The notes: generated by a model from the letters alone, not told the origin. 64,000 bases of DNA from Neisseriaceae bacterium (GCA_003963245.1 RXJX01000007.1:62001-126000), one strand, 5' to 3'; positions 42,477 to 53,191 are shown, counted from the first letter of the stretch. A program made the numbers and translations.

Positions 42477-44212
42477 TGAATAGAAAAGTATTAAGTTTTA
42501 TTGTTGGCTCATTAATGATGGTGCATTCAGCATATGCACAGGTAGAAGCCAGTGTTGATCATGCTAATCTTGCACTTGGTCAAAGTCTTACACTAACTAT
42601 CGTGCTCCCTGACTCAGGTGATAAACCTGATCTGAGTCCTTTAAATGCTAATTTTGAAATTTATGGAACCAGTAGTAGCAGTCAGATGAGCATTATTAAT
42701 GGTAAGACTAGCTCGCAATCTTCTTATCAAGTTACTTTAATGCCTAAAAATCCTGGCAAACAAGTTATTCCTGCTTTAAAAGTAGGTAATGATACGACTG
42801 CCGCGATTGCAATTGAGGTTACACAAGGTAGTGCAGCTTCGGGTAAATCAGCAGCTGGTTCGCACCGAGAATTGTTTGCTGATGTGAGTAGTTTTAAACA
42901 ATCGACATATGTTGGTGTGCCAGTTGTAGTTAGCTTAAAACTTTATATTGCTGTTTCTGTTGCTAATTTGAATTTGGAACAGTTTGATATTCCTAATGCT
43001 AAAATTCAACAACAAGGTAAATCAATTCAATATCAAGATACTCAAGGTAATACCAATTATCAGGTTATTGAGCAGAAATTTTTGGTTACGCCAACTGCGG
43101 CAGGGGATATAACGATTCCTACACTAAGGATTCGCGGAGTACGCGCTGGGCAGAATCAAAGACAAGGTGGCTTTTTTGGGATGATGGATCAGCAGCCATT
43201 TGTAATTAGCTCTAAACCATTAACGATAAAAGTCAAAGCTGTTCCGGCTGGGGTAAATCCGATGACTTGGCTGCCAGCTAATTCACTCAATGTCAGCGAA
43301 AGTTGGTCACAAGATTCACGTCAAGTCAAAGTTGGTGAGGCAATTACCCGTACCGTTACCATAAACACAGATGGAGTCATGGCAAGCTCTTTGCCTGAAC
43401 TGGAGTTCAGTAAGCCGCAAGGTGTTAACGCATATCCGGATAAGGCGAATAGCTCAGATGTAGTTGTTGGTGGTAAATTACGTGCACATAAAACTTTTAA
43501 AATTGCATATGTACCTACTCAAGCAGGAAAAATTGAGTTTCCGGCAACTAAAGTTGAATGGTGGGATTTAAAATCAGATACTATGCAGCATGTACAAATT
43601 CCGGCAACTTCATTTGAGGTAATCAGCGATGGTAAAACTACGGCAAGCGCTGTAGTAGCTAATGTGCTTGGCGATGGCAATAAGATTGCAGCAAGTGAAA
43701 GTACTACCAAGACCAAAGAAAACAATCCTCCGAAAAGTATTTGGTTTTACATTGCGCTGGCAATTGGTGCTCTGTGGTTAATTAGTATTTTGGCATTTGC
43801 TATCTGGTGGCACTCGCGCAAAAAATCTAAGCAGACAAATAAAAGTACTGCTGTAGGCGAAGCTAAAGTAGTTAAATCTGTATCAATTGAAACAGTCACT
43901 ACTGAAAAAGAAGCGTTGAATGCCTTTATTGCCGCCTGTAAAAATCAGGATATCCAAGCAATGAATAAAGCTTTATTACGCTTTGCTTCATTACACTATA
44001 ATCGTCCGGTTTATAGTGTGTCAGATATTAAAGATTTGAATGCTGGTAATGCAAAATTAGCTGATTTAATTGAACAATTTAATCTTGCTTTATACCGTGA
44101 TGCCTCGTTTAGTCATTTTGGTGAATTTGCAGCCGAAATTTCAGCGCTGATGTCAAAGAAAAAAACGGTCAAAGCCAAAGATAAGTCATTAGATGAGTTC
44201 TATCCGCGCTAA
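42476..44212 (+). CDS. batD: BatD-family protein
   Basis: A 578-residue protein with signal peptide (ending AYA), oxygen-tolerance-type (BatD) repeats of immunoglobulin-like strands (EASVDHANLALGQSLTLTI, TYVGVPVVVSLKLYI, SWSQDSRQVKVGEAITRTV), a membrane helix near 425-443 (WFYIALAIGALWLISILAF) and a cytoplasmic C-terminal helical part. Its ATG overlaps the last base of the frame-restored batC stop (TAATG), which supports that restored frame. Last gene of the MoxR-Bat operon. Confidence 0.9.
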   Translation: MNRKVLSFIVGSLMMVHSAYAQVEASVDHANLALGQSLTLTIVLPDSGDKPDLSPLNANFEIYGTSSSSQMSIINGKTSSQSSYQVTLMPKNPGKQVIPALKVGNDTTAAIAIEVTQGSAASGKSAAGSHRELFADVSSFKQSTYVGVPVVVSLKLYIAVSVANLNLEQFDIPNAKIQQQGKSIQYQDTQGNTNYQVIEQKFLVTPTAAGDITIPTLRIRGVRAGQNQRQGGFFGMMDQQPFVISSKPLTIKVKAVPAGVNPMTWLPANSLNVSESWSQDSRQVKVGEAITRTVTINTDGVMASSLPELEFSKPQGVNAYPDKANSSDVVVGGKLRAHKTFKIAYVPTQAGKIEFPATKVEWWDLKSDTMQHVQIPATSFEVISDGKTTASAVVANVLGDGNKIAASESTTKTKENNPPKSIWFYIALAIGALWLISILAFAIWWHSRKKSKQTNKSTAVGEAKVVKSVSIETVTTEKEALNAFIAACKNQDIQAMNKALLRFASLHYNRPVYSVSDIKDLNAGNAKLADLIEQFNLALYRDASFSHFGEFAAEISALMSKKKTVKAKDKSLDEFYPR

Positions 44213-44232
44213 ATTTGCTTTTCAAAAATAAG

Positions 44233-44269
44233 TTTGCTGTCACTTTGTAGTATTTCTTGTGGCAGCAAA
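44233..44269 (+). terminator. Weak hairpin after batD
   Basis: TTTGCTGTCAC (44233-44243) pairs imperfectly with GTGGCAGCAAA (44259-44269) around a 15-base loop, followed by TTAAAAATC. A weak terminator for the bat operon. Confidence 0.35.
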
Positions 44270-44299
44270 TTAAAAATCTAAAAAAATCTAAAAAAATTA

Positions 44300-44327
44300 C
44301 TTGAAATATCCAATATCAACCTTATCT
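44300..44327 (+). promoter_or_regulatory. Heat-shock (sigma-32-like) promoter of dnaK
   Basis: CTTGAAA (44300-44306), then 13 bases, then CCTTATCT (44320-44327), close to the sigma-32 consensus CTTGAAA/CCCCATnT. It lies about 108 bases before the dnaK start. Confidence 0.55.
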
Positions 44328-44434
44328 GCTAACTAACAAAGAATTTATGCCACATACTAATCTGGTATTGATTGGTAGAATGAGATAAAAATCTCTTTTT
44401 TATGCGGCAAATCCAAATTTAAAAAGGAAATAAT

Positions 44435-46363
44435 ATGGGTAAAATTATCGGGATTGATTTAGGTACTACTAATTCATGTGTGGCTGTAATTGAAAATGGA
44501 CAACCAAAAGTTATTGAAAATGCAGAAGGTGCGCGTACAACTCCTTCAATTATCGCTTACACTGATGGTGAAACTTTAGTTGGTGCACCAGCAAAACGCC
44601 AAGCGGTTACTAATCCTAAAAATACAATTTATGCTTCAAAACGTTTGATTGGTCGTAGATTTGAAGAAAAAGAAGTACAAAAAGACATTAGCTTAATGCC
44701 TTTTGAAATTATTAAAGCTTCAAACGGTGATGCGTGGATTAAAGTTAATGATAAAGAATTAGCTCCACCGCAAATTTCTGCTGAAATTTTGAAAAAAATG
44801 AAAAAAACAGCTGAAGATTATTTGGGTGAAGCTGTTACTGAAGCGGTTATTACTGTACCTGCGTACTTCAATGATAGCCAACGTCAGGCAACTAAAGATG
44901 CTGGGCGGATTGCTGGTCTTGATGTTAAACGGATTATCAATGAGCCAACAGCAGCTGCCTTAGCATTTGGTTTGGCTAAAAAAGAAGGTAAAGATCGCAA
45001 GATTGCTGTTTATGATTTGGGTGGTGGTACATTTGACGTTTCAATTATTGAAATTGCTGATGTTGATGGTGAAAGTCAATTTGAAGTATTGTCAACTAAT
45101 GGTGATACCTTCCTTGGTGGTGAAGATTTTGATCAACGTCTAATTGAGCACATTGTATCTGAGTTCCAAAAAGAGCAAGGTATCGATCTTAAAAAAGACG
45201 TTATGGCATTACAACGCTTGAAAGAAGCAGCAGAAAAAGCTAAGATTGAATTGTCTTCAAGTGCACAAACTGAAATTAATTTACCATATGTGACTATGGA
45301 TGCAACTGGTCCTAAACATTTGGTGATGAAAGTTACTCGTGCTAAATTTGAATCATTGGTTGATGATTTAGTTAATGCTACTATTGAGCCGTGCCGTGTA
45401 GCATTAAAAGATGCTGGTTTATCTGCGTCTGATATTGATGATGTTATTTTGGTTGGTGGTCAAACTCGTATGCCACGTGTGCAAGACAAAGTGAAAGAAT
45501 TCTTTGGTAAAGAGCCACGTAAAGATGTGAATCCGGATGAAGCGGTTGCAGTTGGTGCAGCGATTCAAGGTTCAGTATTGGCTGGAGATCGTAAAGATGT
45601 CTTGTTACTGGATGTAACTCCATTATCACTTGGTATCGAAACTATGGGTAATGTGATGACTAAACTAATCAATAAAAATACAACGATCCCTACTAAAGCA
45701 TCACAAGTATTCTCAACTGCAGCAGACAATCAACCTGAAGTTACGATTCACGTGTTGCAAGGTGAACGTCAAGTTGTGACTGGTAATAAATCATTGGGTC
45801 AATTTAACCTTGGTGGTATTGCGCCGGCACCGCGTGGAACTCCGCAAATTGAAGTAACTTTTGATATTGATGCGAATGGTATTTTGCACGTATCAGCTAA
45901 AGATAAAGCAACTGGTAAAGAAAATAAAATCACTATTCAAGCTAGCTCTGGTTTATCTGAAGAAGAAATTCAAAAAATGGTTCAGGATGCTGAGGCCCAC
46001 GCTGAAGAAGATAAAAAAGCTGCAGAATTGGTGCAAGCACGTAACCATGCTGATGGTATGATTCATACTGTGAAAAAATCGTTAGCTGACTATGGTGATA
46101 AGATTGATGCTGCTGAAAAAGAAAAAATTGAAGCGGCAATCAAAGCAGTTGAAGAAGCTGTTCAAGGTGATGATAAAGAACTTATCGAAGCTAAGACTCA
46201 GGAATTAATGACTGCTTCACAAAAAATCGGTGAAATGATGTATGCTGATCAACAAGCTGGTGCTGGCGCAGCAGGTGCCGCTGGAGCTGAACAAGCTTCT
46301 GGTTCTGCGCCAAAAGACGATGTGATTGATGCGGAATACACTGAAGTTAATGACAAAAAATAA
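44435..46363 (+). CDS. dnaK: Chaperone DnaK (Hsp70)
   Basis: Main Hsp70, 642 residues. ATPase domain opens with [31 protein letters not shown] and [16 protein letters not shown] are the phosphate and adenosine motifs; the linker [19 protein letters not shown] leads to the substrate domain; the C terminus ends [15 protein letters not shown], the DnaK-type tail. AAAAAGGAAATA precedes the ATG. It is alone here: neither grpE nor dnaJ lies next to it. A heat-shock-like promoter and a strong terminator frame it. Confidence 0.98.
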   Translation: MGKIIGIDLGTTNSCVAVIENGQPKVIENAEGARTTPSIIAYTDGETLVGAPAKRQAVTNPKNTIYASKRLIGRRFEEKEVQKDISLMPFEIIKASNGDAWIKVNDKELAPPQISAEILKKMKKTAEDYLGEAVTEAVITVPAYFNDSQRQATKDAGRIAGLDVKRIINEPTAAALAFGLAKKEGKDRKIAVYDLGGGTFDVSIIEIADVDGESQFEVLSTNGDTFLGGEDFDQRLIEHIVSEFQKEQGIDLKKDVMALQRLKEAAEKAKIELSSSAQTEINLPYVTMDATGPKHLVMKVTRAKFESLVDDLVNATIEPCRVALKDAGLSASDIDDVILVGGQTRMPRVQDKVKEFFGKEPRKDVNPDEAVAVGAAIQGSVLAGDRKDVLLLDVTPLSLGIETMGNVMTKLINKNTTIPTKASQVFSTAADNQPEVTIHVLQGERQVVTGNKSLGQFNLGGIAPAPRGTPQIEVTFDIDANGILHVSAKDKATGKENKITIQASSGLSEEEIQKMVQDAEAHAEEDKKAAELVQARNHADGMIHTVKKSLADYGDKIDAAEKEKIEAAIKAVEEAVQGDDKELIEAKTQELMTASQKIGEMMYADQQAGAGAAGAAGAEQASGSAPKDDVIDAEYTEVNDKK

Positions 46364-46381
46364 TCATTAACTGGTTATGTT

Positions 46382-46417
46382 AAAAACGGTTGAAGAAAAA
46401 TCTTCAACCGTTTTTTA
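46382..46417 (+). terminator. Rho-independent terminator after dnaK
   Basis: AAAAACGGTTGAAGA (46382-46396) pairs perfectly with TCTTCAACCGTTTTT (46401-46415) around AAAA, with a T-run. Strong terminator. Confidence 0.9.
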
Positions 46418-46560
46418 TTGTAATCGGTGAGTACATTATTCTTAAATGTGATAAAATAATAAAACTCATTAATTATCTTTGTAGATAGAAAACAGTAGGT
46501 GATAAAAAGAATAAAATAGCATTTAGGATTGTAAGTTAAAAATGGGAGCATTATTGTAAT

Positions 46561-46893
46561 ATGAGTGAATTATTTTCTGGAATATGTGGTGGTATTGTTG
46601 TTTTTATTCTAACTATTTTTTGGGATATTTGGAAGGGAAAGCATGAATCTCGATTATACCAAATAAAACTTAAAAATGATATATATGTAAGAATATTCGA
46701 AATGTTTCAACTACCGATTGAAAAATTTTCTCAAGGTTCGCCAGAACAAATTTCTTGGTATTTAGAAATGGAAAAATTACATTTACGACTAGCTGTTCTT
46801 GGTGAGAAAGTATTTATTCTTGAGTATCTAAAATATTTTTCACCAGATCATGATTCAGAAAGTTCAAAATTTGATGCTATCAATAAATTATGA
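46561..46893 (+). CDS. Small hypothetical membrane protein
   Basis: Not recognised. A 110-residue protein with one N-terminal helix (LFSGICGGIVVFILTIFW) and an amphipathic helical rest. GGGAGCATTATTGTAATATG gives only a distant ribosome site. It stands alone between dnaK and the T2SS genes; AT-rich, perhaps acquired. Confidence 0.5.
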   Translation: MSELFSGICGGIVVFILTIFWDIWKGKHESRLYQIKLKNDIYVRIFEMFQLPIEKFSQGSPEQISWYLEMEKLHLRLAVLGEKVFILEYLKYFSPDHDSESSKFDAINKL

Positions 46894-47026
46894 GAGTACT
46901 ATGGAAATGAGAGGCTGAGTCGCTCCGAGTATAGCAAAATCCTAAACATAAATTGACAGTTGGAACCGATTTATTAGCTGGTAAAATATTTTGTTAAACG
47001 AAGCATTTTATGCAAGTAAGTAGTAA

Positions 47027-47048
47027 TGCCACACAAATCTGTGTGGCA
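47027..47048. terminator. Hairpin between the small membrane gene and gspF
   Basis: TGCCACACA (47027-47035) and TGTGTGGCA (47040-47048) around AATC, followed on the plus strand by ACTTAATTTTTG. It lies at the convergent end of gspF and may stop both transcripts; the T-run is clearer on plus. Confidence 0.55.
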
Positions 47049-47075
47049 ACTTAATTTTTGATGATAAAGTTATTT

Positions 47076-48293
47076 CTAGTTAACCATCTTATTCATATTC
47101 AAGATCGGTAACATAATACCAATTACAATCAGCATTACCACGGCACCCATGAATACGATCAAAGCGGGTTCAAGTATCCCGGTTAACAGCTGGCTACGAT
47201 GGGTTAATTCTAATTCTTGATGGCTACCAGCTTGTTCCAATAAATGATCAAGATTACCTGATTTTTCACCACTGGCGATCAAATGAATTACCACTGGCGG
47301 AAAGGCTTTTTGTGCATTGAGTGCAACAGCTAAACCAACACCTTCACGAACCATGATTACTGCGCGATCTACGGCATTTTTAAGCATGAAGTTACTCAGT
47401 GTATCACGACTAGCCTCCAATGCATTGAGCATTGGTACACCACTGGCTAAGAGCATTGATAAAGTATTAGTAAAACGAGCAATATCAATATTGACTAAAA
47501 GTTTACCTGCAACAGGTAGATTTAATAATTTACGGTGAAACTTAATCCTATTTTCAGGTTTTTTCAATGAACGGGTGAATCCAATTACCATTAAGACAAT
47601 TGCAATCAGCATATAGATACCATAATGGCGCAAACCATTACTACTTGCAATCATTCCACGCGTGATAAGCGGCAGCGTTTGCTTGGATGCCTCAAATACT
47701 TTTACTACTTGTGGAACTACAAAAACCAATAAGGCAACAATTACTAACGTAGCGACGATACAGACAATAATTGGGTAGAGCAGTGCCATCATAATTTTGC
47801 TGGTTAATTCACGTGTTTTATCGCTATAATCCGCCAGCTTGGTCATCACGTTACCTAAGCTACCTGATTGCTCACCAGCGTTAATCAAGCTACAATAAAC
47901 AGGGGGAAAGACTTTAGGATACATTCTTAACGAAGCAGCCAGCGAACGTCCACCGAGAACCTCACTGCGTACGCCACTCATAATTGCTTTTTGTTCATGA
48001 CTTTCTAATTGATCAGAAAGTGCTGCCAATGTTTGCTCAACGGACATTCCCGAGTTAAGTAAAATTGCGAACTGACGAGTAATTAACGATAACTCAAGCG
48101 AAGAAATCGCTTTTTTCTTAAATGTTACATCTTTAGAAGTTTTGGCTTTACGATCTTTTTCTGACTCAATATTGGTAACCATTAAACCTTGAGCACGTAA
48201 TAATTGGCGAGCTTGTTTAGCGGTTTCAGCTTGAATTACGCCAATTTTATCCTTACCTGCTTTAGTCAGTGCTTTGTAGTTAAATGTTTGCAT
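47076..48293 (-). CDS. gspF: T2SS inner-membrane platform protein GspF
   Basis: Polytopic platform protein (405 residues) linking the GspE ATPase to pseudopilus growth. It has two GspF domains, each with the LxxSGxSxxxAL pattern (LLNSGMSVEQTLAAL near 78; LLASGVPMLNALEAS near 278), SGEKSGNLDHLLEQ, and three membrane helices (about 170, 220 and 380). Last gene of the leftward gspC-D-E-F set, six bases after gspE. Confidence 0.95.
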   Translation of the reverse strand: MQTFNYKALTKAGKDKIGVIQAETAKQARQLLRAQGLMVTNIESEKDRKAKTSKDVTFKKKAISSLELSLITRQFAILLNSGMSVEQTLAALSDQLESHEQKAIMSGVRSEVLGGRSLAASLRMYPKVFPPVYCSLINAGEQSGSLGNVMTKLADYSDKTRELTSKIMMALLYPIIVCIVATLVIVALLVFVVPQVVKVFEASKQTLPLITRGMIASSNGLRHYGIYMLIAIVLMVIGFTRSLKKPENRIKFHRKLLNLPVAGKLLVNIDIARFTNTLSMLLASGVPMLNALEASRDTLSNFMLKNAVDRAVIMVREGVGLAVALNAQKAFPPVVIHLIASGEKSGNLDHLLEQAGSHQELELTHRSQLLTGILEPALIVFMGAVVMLIVIGIMLPILNMNKMVN

Positions 48294-48298
48294 ATATA

Positions 48299-49792
48299 TT
48301 ATTCTTTAGTAATTGAGATAATTTCTTCGATCGTAGTTTTACCTTCTCTAAGCCAACGTAATCCATCCATACGTAGGGTGCGCATACCCAGTTTTTTTAT
48401 CGCGTATTTTTCAATCTCAGTTTCAGGTGCATTGGTATGAATTAAGCGTTGAACCTCTTCATCAACTACTAATAATTCATGTATCCCAGTACGTCCTTTA
48501 TAGCCTGTTCCGCTGCAATGATCACAGCCAACTGCTTTATAGATCTTTATGTCATCAGGAATTTCATAGTGCGCACGAGTTTCCGCATCCATTGAAGTAT
48601 TTTCTTCTTTGCATCTTGGGCATAACAAGCGAATCAAACGTTGTGCCAAAATCCCGATTAATGTTGAAGAAAGTAAGAATGATTCAACGCCCATATCTAT
48701 CATCCGTGTTACAGTTGATGCTGCAGAGTTCGTATGGAGAGTTGCTAATACTAGATGTCCGGTCAAACTTGACTGAACAGCAATTTCGGCGGTTTCCAAA
48801 TCGCGAATCTCCCCAATCATCACTACATCAGGATCTTGACGTAAGATTGAACGAAGTGCACGGGCAAAAGTCATATCAATTTTAGCATTTACCTGAGTTT
48901 GGCTAATTCCTGTAATATCGTACTCGACAGGGTCTTCTACTGTCATGATATTGAGTGCGTTGGAATCAATCCGCGCTAATGCAGCGTATAAGGTTGTAGA
49001 TTTACCAGAACCCGTTGGGCCAGTTACCAAAAAAATTCCATGTGGACGAGATATCAGTTTATCAATTTTACCCAGCGTATCTGATGCCATACCGAGCGTT
49101 TCAAGTTGCAAACGTTCTTTGTTTTTATCAAGTAAACGCATTACAATTCGTTCACCATGACCAGTTGGAATGGTTGAAACCCGTAAATCGACCTCACGAC
49201 CAGCAAGCCGCAGGGCAATCCGTCCATCTTGTGGTAAACGTTTCTCAGCGATATCCAGTTGCGCCATAATCTTAATCCGCGAAACTAATGCTGCATGTAG
49301 CCCGCGATTTACATCAATAATCTTGTGTAGTACACCATCACGACGAAAGCGAACCAGAGAAGTGTGCTCATAAGCATCCAAGTGGACATCCGATGCATCC
49401 TCTTTTACCGCTTGAGTCAAAAATGCATTGATGATTTTAATTACTGGTGCATCATTTTCTGATTCTAATAAATCCTCGGTTTTTTGCAAGTTTTGCATCA
49501 AATCAGAAATGTCAATATCATCTTGAATATCATCAACTACGGCAGCGGCATTGGCACTCGAATAAGCCTCAGCAATAATTGCATCAAAAAGTTTTTCCTC
49601 AATCCGCTCAATTTTAATTGGCTGATTTACTTTGCGTTTGATCTCAGTTATTACCAATGGATTAAGGTTGGTAGAGGTTGCAATGTGTACAAATTCAGCA
49701 TCTGCAGCATAGATACAAACCTTGTTACTTCGCGCATAGGTATAAGGAATACGTCGCGAGTATTTATTAGGGGAAAACTTTAGTTGTTCCAT
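48299..49792 (-). CDS. gspE: T2SS assembly ATPase GspE
   Basis: Cytoplasmic hexameric ATPase driving pseudopilus assembly, 497 residues. Seen: Walker A GPTGSGKSTTLYAAL (near 264), Asp and His boxes (NIMTVEDPVEYDI, HLVLATLHTNSA), Walker B-like PDVVMIGEIRD, and the tetracysteine zinc motif CPRCKEE plus CDHCSGTG before GRTGIHELL. The zinc motif supports GspE over other family members. It follows gspD by 12 bases. Confidence 0.96.
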   Translation of the reverse strand: MEQLKFSPNKYSRRIPYTYARSNKVCIYAADAEFVHIATSTNLNPLVITEIKRKVNQPIKIERIEEKLFDAIIAEAYSSANAAAVVDDIQDDIDISDLMQNLQKTEDLLESENDAPVIKIINAFLTQAVKEDASDVHLDAYEHTSLVRFRRDGVLHKIIDVNRGLHAALVSRIKIMAQLDIAEKRLPQDGRIALRLAGREVDLRVSTIPTGHGERIVMRLLDKNKERLQLETLGMASDTLGKIDKLISRPHGIFLVTGPTGSGKSTTLYAALARIDSNALNIMTVEDPVEYDITGISQTQVNAKIDMTFARALRSILRQDPDVVMIGEIRDLETAEIAVQSSLTGHLVLATLHTNSAASTVTRMIDMGVESFLLSSTLIGILAQRLIRLLCPRCKEENTSMDAETRAHYEIPDDIKIYKAVGCDHCSGTGYKGRTGIHELLVVDEEVQRLIHTNAPETEIEKYAIKKLGMRTLRMDGLRWLREGKTTIEEIISITKE

Positions 49793-49803
49793 AGTGTTCG
49801 GTA

Positions 49804-52290
49804 CTAATTGTTGTTATAAATAGAAATACTATTTGGTGAGTTTTGGATCACGCGAGTATTTGAAGTACTATTGTTATTATTTGCAGGCTGAATCACTGCC
49901 CCAGAGTTTTGTTGCGGTTGGTTCAAAACCGTTCCAATTGGCGCATTACTTATCAGCGGCGTTTTACCAGATTTTATCGCTGTAGAGGTTAAATCAACAA
50001 TTGGTTCAGGAGGCGTTGTCGCTTGTTGATTCGGAACCTGATTATCATAAGGAACCTGATTTTCCAAATTAACTGGATCAATTCGAGGGAATAGAATATT
50101 GCCCTTAGCTTTAATCATATTTTGTTGATCCATCATATAGCTATAACGTTGGTTAGTAAGCGCTTTGTAACCCTCTTGATTGCGAATTACTACTGGACGC
50201 AAGAATAATACTAGGTTAGTCTTATTGTGCACACGATTTTGCCAGCTAAATAGGAATCCTAAATAAGGAATCGAACTAAGTACTGGAATTCCCGAATTTT
50301 GCATTTGAATTTGATCTTGAGTCATGCCTCCCAGTGCGATAATTTGTCCATCGTCGACAACAATCTGGGTTTTTAAACTACGTTTGTCAATGTTAGGACC
50401 ATTTGTTTGTAGCAATGAGGCAGTCATTCCTGATGTATTGGTTTGTGAATCTTCCTCGTAGACGCTCAGCTGAATAGTTCCATTTTGCGTAATCATCGGT
50501 TTAATTCTCAATATAGTTCCAACATCTTGACGTTGTACAGTGCTGGAGATGCTACCAGGTGCCGCAGCACTATTTTGGAATGAGCCAGTAGGGAGACCAA
50601 TATTTTGTCCAACAAAAATCTCTGCTTCCTCGTTATCCATGGTAAGCAAGGTTGGGCGACCTAAAATATTATTGGCACTGTTAGCAGCCAACATATCCGC
50701 CAAGGTAGAGATTGTTGGTACTGTTTGTCCACCAATTGTGGTTGTACCAGTAACTAGACCAACATAAACTTCACCTGGGATTGACGGTGTACCACCAGCG
50801 GCACCACTGCCACTAGCACCCTGAGCAATTGCCATTCCTGTAGTAATTAAGCTACTGGCGCTACTGCCGCCACCTGCATAATTGGATACTACTCCAACCC
50901 CTAAGTTATTATTACCCGCACCACCAATCCATTGAATTCCAAACGTACCCTGTTCGCTGGTAGTTACCGCGGCCACTAGCGCTTCAATCATGATTTGTAC
51001 GCGTCGAACGTCAAGTAAGGTAATAACCATACGTAAATTACGATAGACTTGGTCTGGAGCTTGAATAATTAGCGAGTTGGTTGTTGGTTCAGCTTGTATC
51101 AACACTTTAGGTGCATTTTTGTCATTGTTACCTGTGCTACTACCACCTCCGCTGCTTCTGCTAGGGCTGGATTTACTGCTGGCATTAGCACTACCACCGC
51201 CAAACGGAGTAGAACCACCACTACCACTGCCATTTCCTTGGAACACCGAACTAGTATCACTTAAAGCTCGGCTTGCTGTTGAAGCAGTTAAGTCTGGATT
51301 ATCTTGTCCAGATGCAATAATCCTTAAAACTTCAGCAACATGGGCAGCATCAGCATTTTTAAGATAGACAACATGGAGGTTATTATTTGAATTTGCAGAC
51401 TGATTATCCAGTGACATTGCTAGTCTTTTTAAATCTTCTACTCTGGAAGATACGGTTGAAGCGATAATTATCGAGTTTGAACTTGGGTCAATAGTTATTG
51501 TTGCTGCAGCACCATTATCATTATTACCACCACCAGAAGAACCACCACCGCCACCACTTGAACTACCGCCAGCAAGATAACTCTGTAAAGTTTGAGCTAC
51601 ATCAGCTGCTGTTGCATATTTTAACTTAACTGTAGCAGGAGGTACGCGGGTCGCTTGGGTGACTTTAAGGTCTGTAATAATTTTAGTGATTCGTGACATG
51701 TTTGAGGCATAGTCTGTTACGACCAGTGAATTACTATTAGGATATACCGAAATTGCGTTATTCGGTGATATCATTGGGCGTAACGCGTTTGCTAACTGAG
51801 TTGCAGAACCATTATCAATTGTGAATATTTTAGTAATTAATTGATCACCAGGGCTATGATTACTGCTAATTTGACTATCTGTTTTCATGCCGTAGGTACG
51901 GGCATCGGTTTCTGGCAATACCTTAATTACTCCATCAGCTTCAACAGTTGCAAAACCTTGCATTCTTAACGCTGATTCAAGTACTTTATAACTCTCTGAT
52001 TTGGTTACTGGTCTTTCCGATACAATATTAACCGTACCTTTTACGCGAGGATCTACTACGAAATTTTTTCCGGAAAGCTTACTAATTGCTTTAATAACAG
52101 TTTGAATATCTGCATTCTCAAAATTTAGCACAACTTTGTCATCGGACGTTTGGCTGCTTGTTGAGACTGTATTGCCAGCAGATGAACTACCTGATGAAGA
52201 AGCACCAGAAGAGGTATTCGCAGCGAAGCTTAGGTTAATTACGGATAACCCGCAAAGCGTCAGGCATAGTTGTTTAAGCTTTAAGTTCAT
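49804..52290 (-). CDS. gspD: T2SS secretin GspD
   Basis: Outer-membrane gate of the T2SS, 828 residues. Signal peptide (ending SFAA), N0 domain (LNFENADIQTVIKAISKLSGKNF), N1-N3 modules, and the secretin core with VQIMIEALVAAVTTSEQG and the closing LGGMTQDQIQMQNSGIPVLSSIPYLGFLF. Two Gly/Ser-rich inserts (near 230 and 350-390) are long. The tail after the secretin domain is Gln/Asn/Pro-rich rather than a recognisable pilotin-binding S domain. Confidence 0.95.
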   Translation of the reverse strand: MNLKLKQLCLTLCGLSVINLSFAANTSSGASSSGSSSAGNTVSTSSQTSDDKVVLNFENADIQTVIKAISKLSGKNFVVDPRVKGTVNIVSERPVTKSESYKVLESALRMQGFATVEADGVIKVLPETDARTYGMKTDSQISSNHSPGDQLITKIFTIDNGSATQLANALRPMISPNNAISVYPNSNSLVVTDYASNMSRITKIITDLKVTQATRVPPATVKLKYATAADVAQTLQSYLAGGSSSGGGGGSSGGGNNDNGAAATITIDPSSNSIIIASTVSSRVEDLKRLAMSLDNQSANSNNNLHVVYLKNADAAHVAEVLRIIASGQDNPDLTASTASRALSDTSSVFQGNGSGSGGSTPFGGGSANASSKSSPSRSSGGGSSTGNNDKNAPKVLIQAEPTTNSLIIQAPDQVYRNLRMVITLLDVRRVQIMIEALVAAVTTSEQGTFGIQWIGGAGNNNLGVGVVSNYAGGGSSASSLITTGMAIAQGASGSGAAGGTPSIPGEVYVGLVTGTTTIGGQTVPTISTLADMLAANSANNILGRPTLLTMDNEEAEIFVGQNIGLPTGSFQNSAAAPGSISSTVQRQDVGTILRIKPMITQNGTIQLSVYEEDSQTNTSGMTASLLQTNGPNIDKRSLKTQIVVDDGQIIALGGMTQDQIQMQNSGIPVLSSIPYLGFLFSWQNRVHNKTNLVLFLRPVVIRNQEGYKALTNQRYSYMMDQQNMIKAKGNILFPRIDPVNLENQVPYDNQVPNQQATTPPEPIVDLTSTAIKSGKTPLISNAPIGTVLNQPQQNSGAVIQPANNNNSTSNTRVIQNSPNSISIYNNN

Positions 52291-52328
52291 AAAAATCCTT
52301 GCATAAGCATTAAAATATAATAGTTAGT

Positions 52329-53018
52329 CTAGTTATTACCATTCGAGTTATTCGAGTTTTGTTTTTGGAACGCCTCAATCATTTTTCGACGCTTATCTGC
52401 AATTGAGTCGTCATCTTGTCCCGAAGGTGCGGGTGATGGCGTGCTATTCGGACTCGTGGCAGTATTATTTCCACCTAATTGAGGAGGTGCATTAGTTGTC
52501 TGTGGTATGTAGCTGCTAGCTGAATTTGAGTGTTCACTTCCATTTGTTGATGTACTTGGTGTATTGGCGCTATTCCCAGATGCAGACGATATGCTAATAG
52601 TAACACTTTGACCTTTTTCAACTAAAATAACACCATCTGAGTTAATTGCTTTAACCGTCGCATCCATAATGCTTTCACCAATTGCAGCGATTGAATTTTT
52701 ACCACCTATTTGTATGAATGCGATACTGTTTTGAGGACCCGCAGCATAAACTCCAACTACTTTTACCTGATCCGCAATAGTTGGTACTGGTGCTTTTTCG
52801 ACGGTTACAACGCCAAATGGAGCTCTATTGGTAATATCTTGTGCCAATATATCTGATTTGACATAAGTGCTTGCAATTGAATCAATGGTATCATACCCAA
52901 GTGGGTTGACTAACCACCAACAAATTTTGGCGAGCAAAGATGCAATAGCGATTATAGTCCCAATTCTGAGCGCTGTACTTAACCCACGAATTGTCTGATT
53001 TATATTTATATTTTTCAT
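52329..53018 (-). CDS. gspC: T2SS inner-membrane protein GspC
   Basis: Links the platform to the secretin N0 domain. The 229 residues have one N-terminal helix (ALRIGTIIAIASLLAKICWW, about 16-35) and the periplasmic homology region (VKVVGVYAAGPQNSIAFIQIGGKN), then a Ser/Asn/Pro-rich tail. No PDZ domain is seen. First gene of the leftward gsp set; assignment also rests on being upstream of gspD. Confidence 0.85.
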   Translation of the reverse strand: MKNININQTIRGLSTALRIGTIIAIASLLAKICWWLVNPLGYDTIDSIASTYVKSDILAQDITNRAPFGVVTVEKAPVPTIADQVKVVGVYAAGPQNSIAFIQIGGKNSIAAIGESIMDATVKAINSDGVILVEKGQSVTISISSASGNSANTPSTSTNGSEHSNSASSYIPQTTNAPPQLGGNNTATSPNSTPSPAPSGQDDDSIADKRRKMIEAFQKQNSNNSNGNN

Positions 53019-53191
53019 GTTTGTGTTTAAGGGTATTTATTCTTAGTAATTAAAGACAGTTTAAACCAGAAATTCTATCACATATGAGATGAAAGAGCAG
53101 TTAATTTATAATATTGCCAAGATATATAAATTACACCAAGTTTTTCACTGAGCGGTAATGCAAATTAATTTACTAGTTTTAGACTTAAAGC

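Noticed and set aside
48427-48885. 152-residue plus-strand frame opposite gspE
   Set aside because: Lies within the gspE coding sequence and shows no protein-like features.
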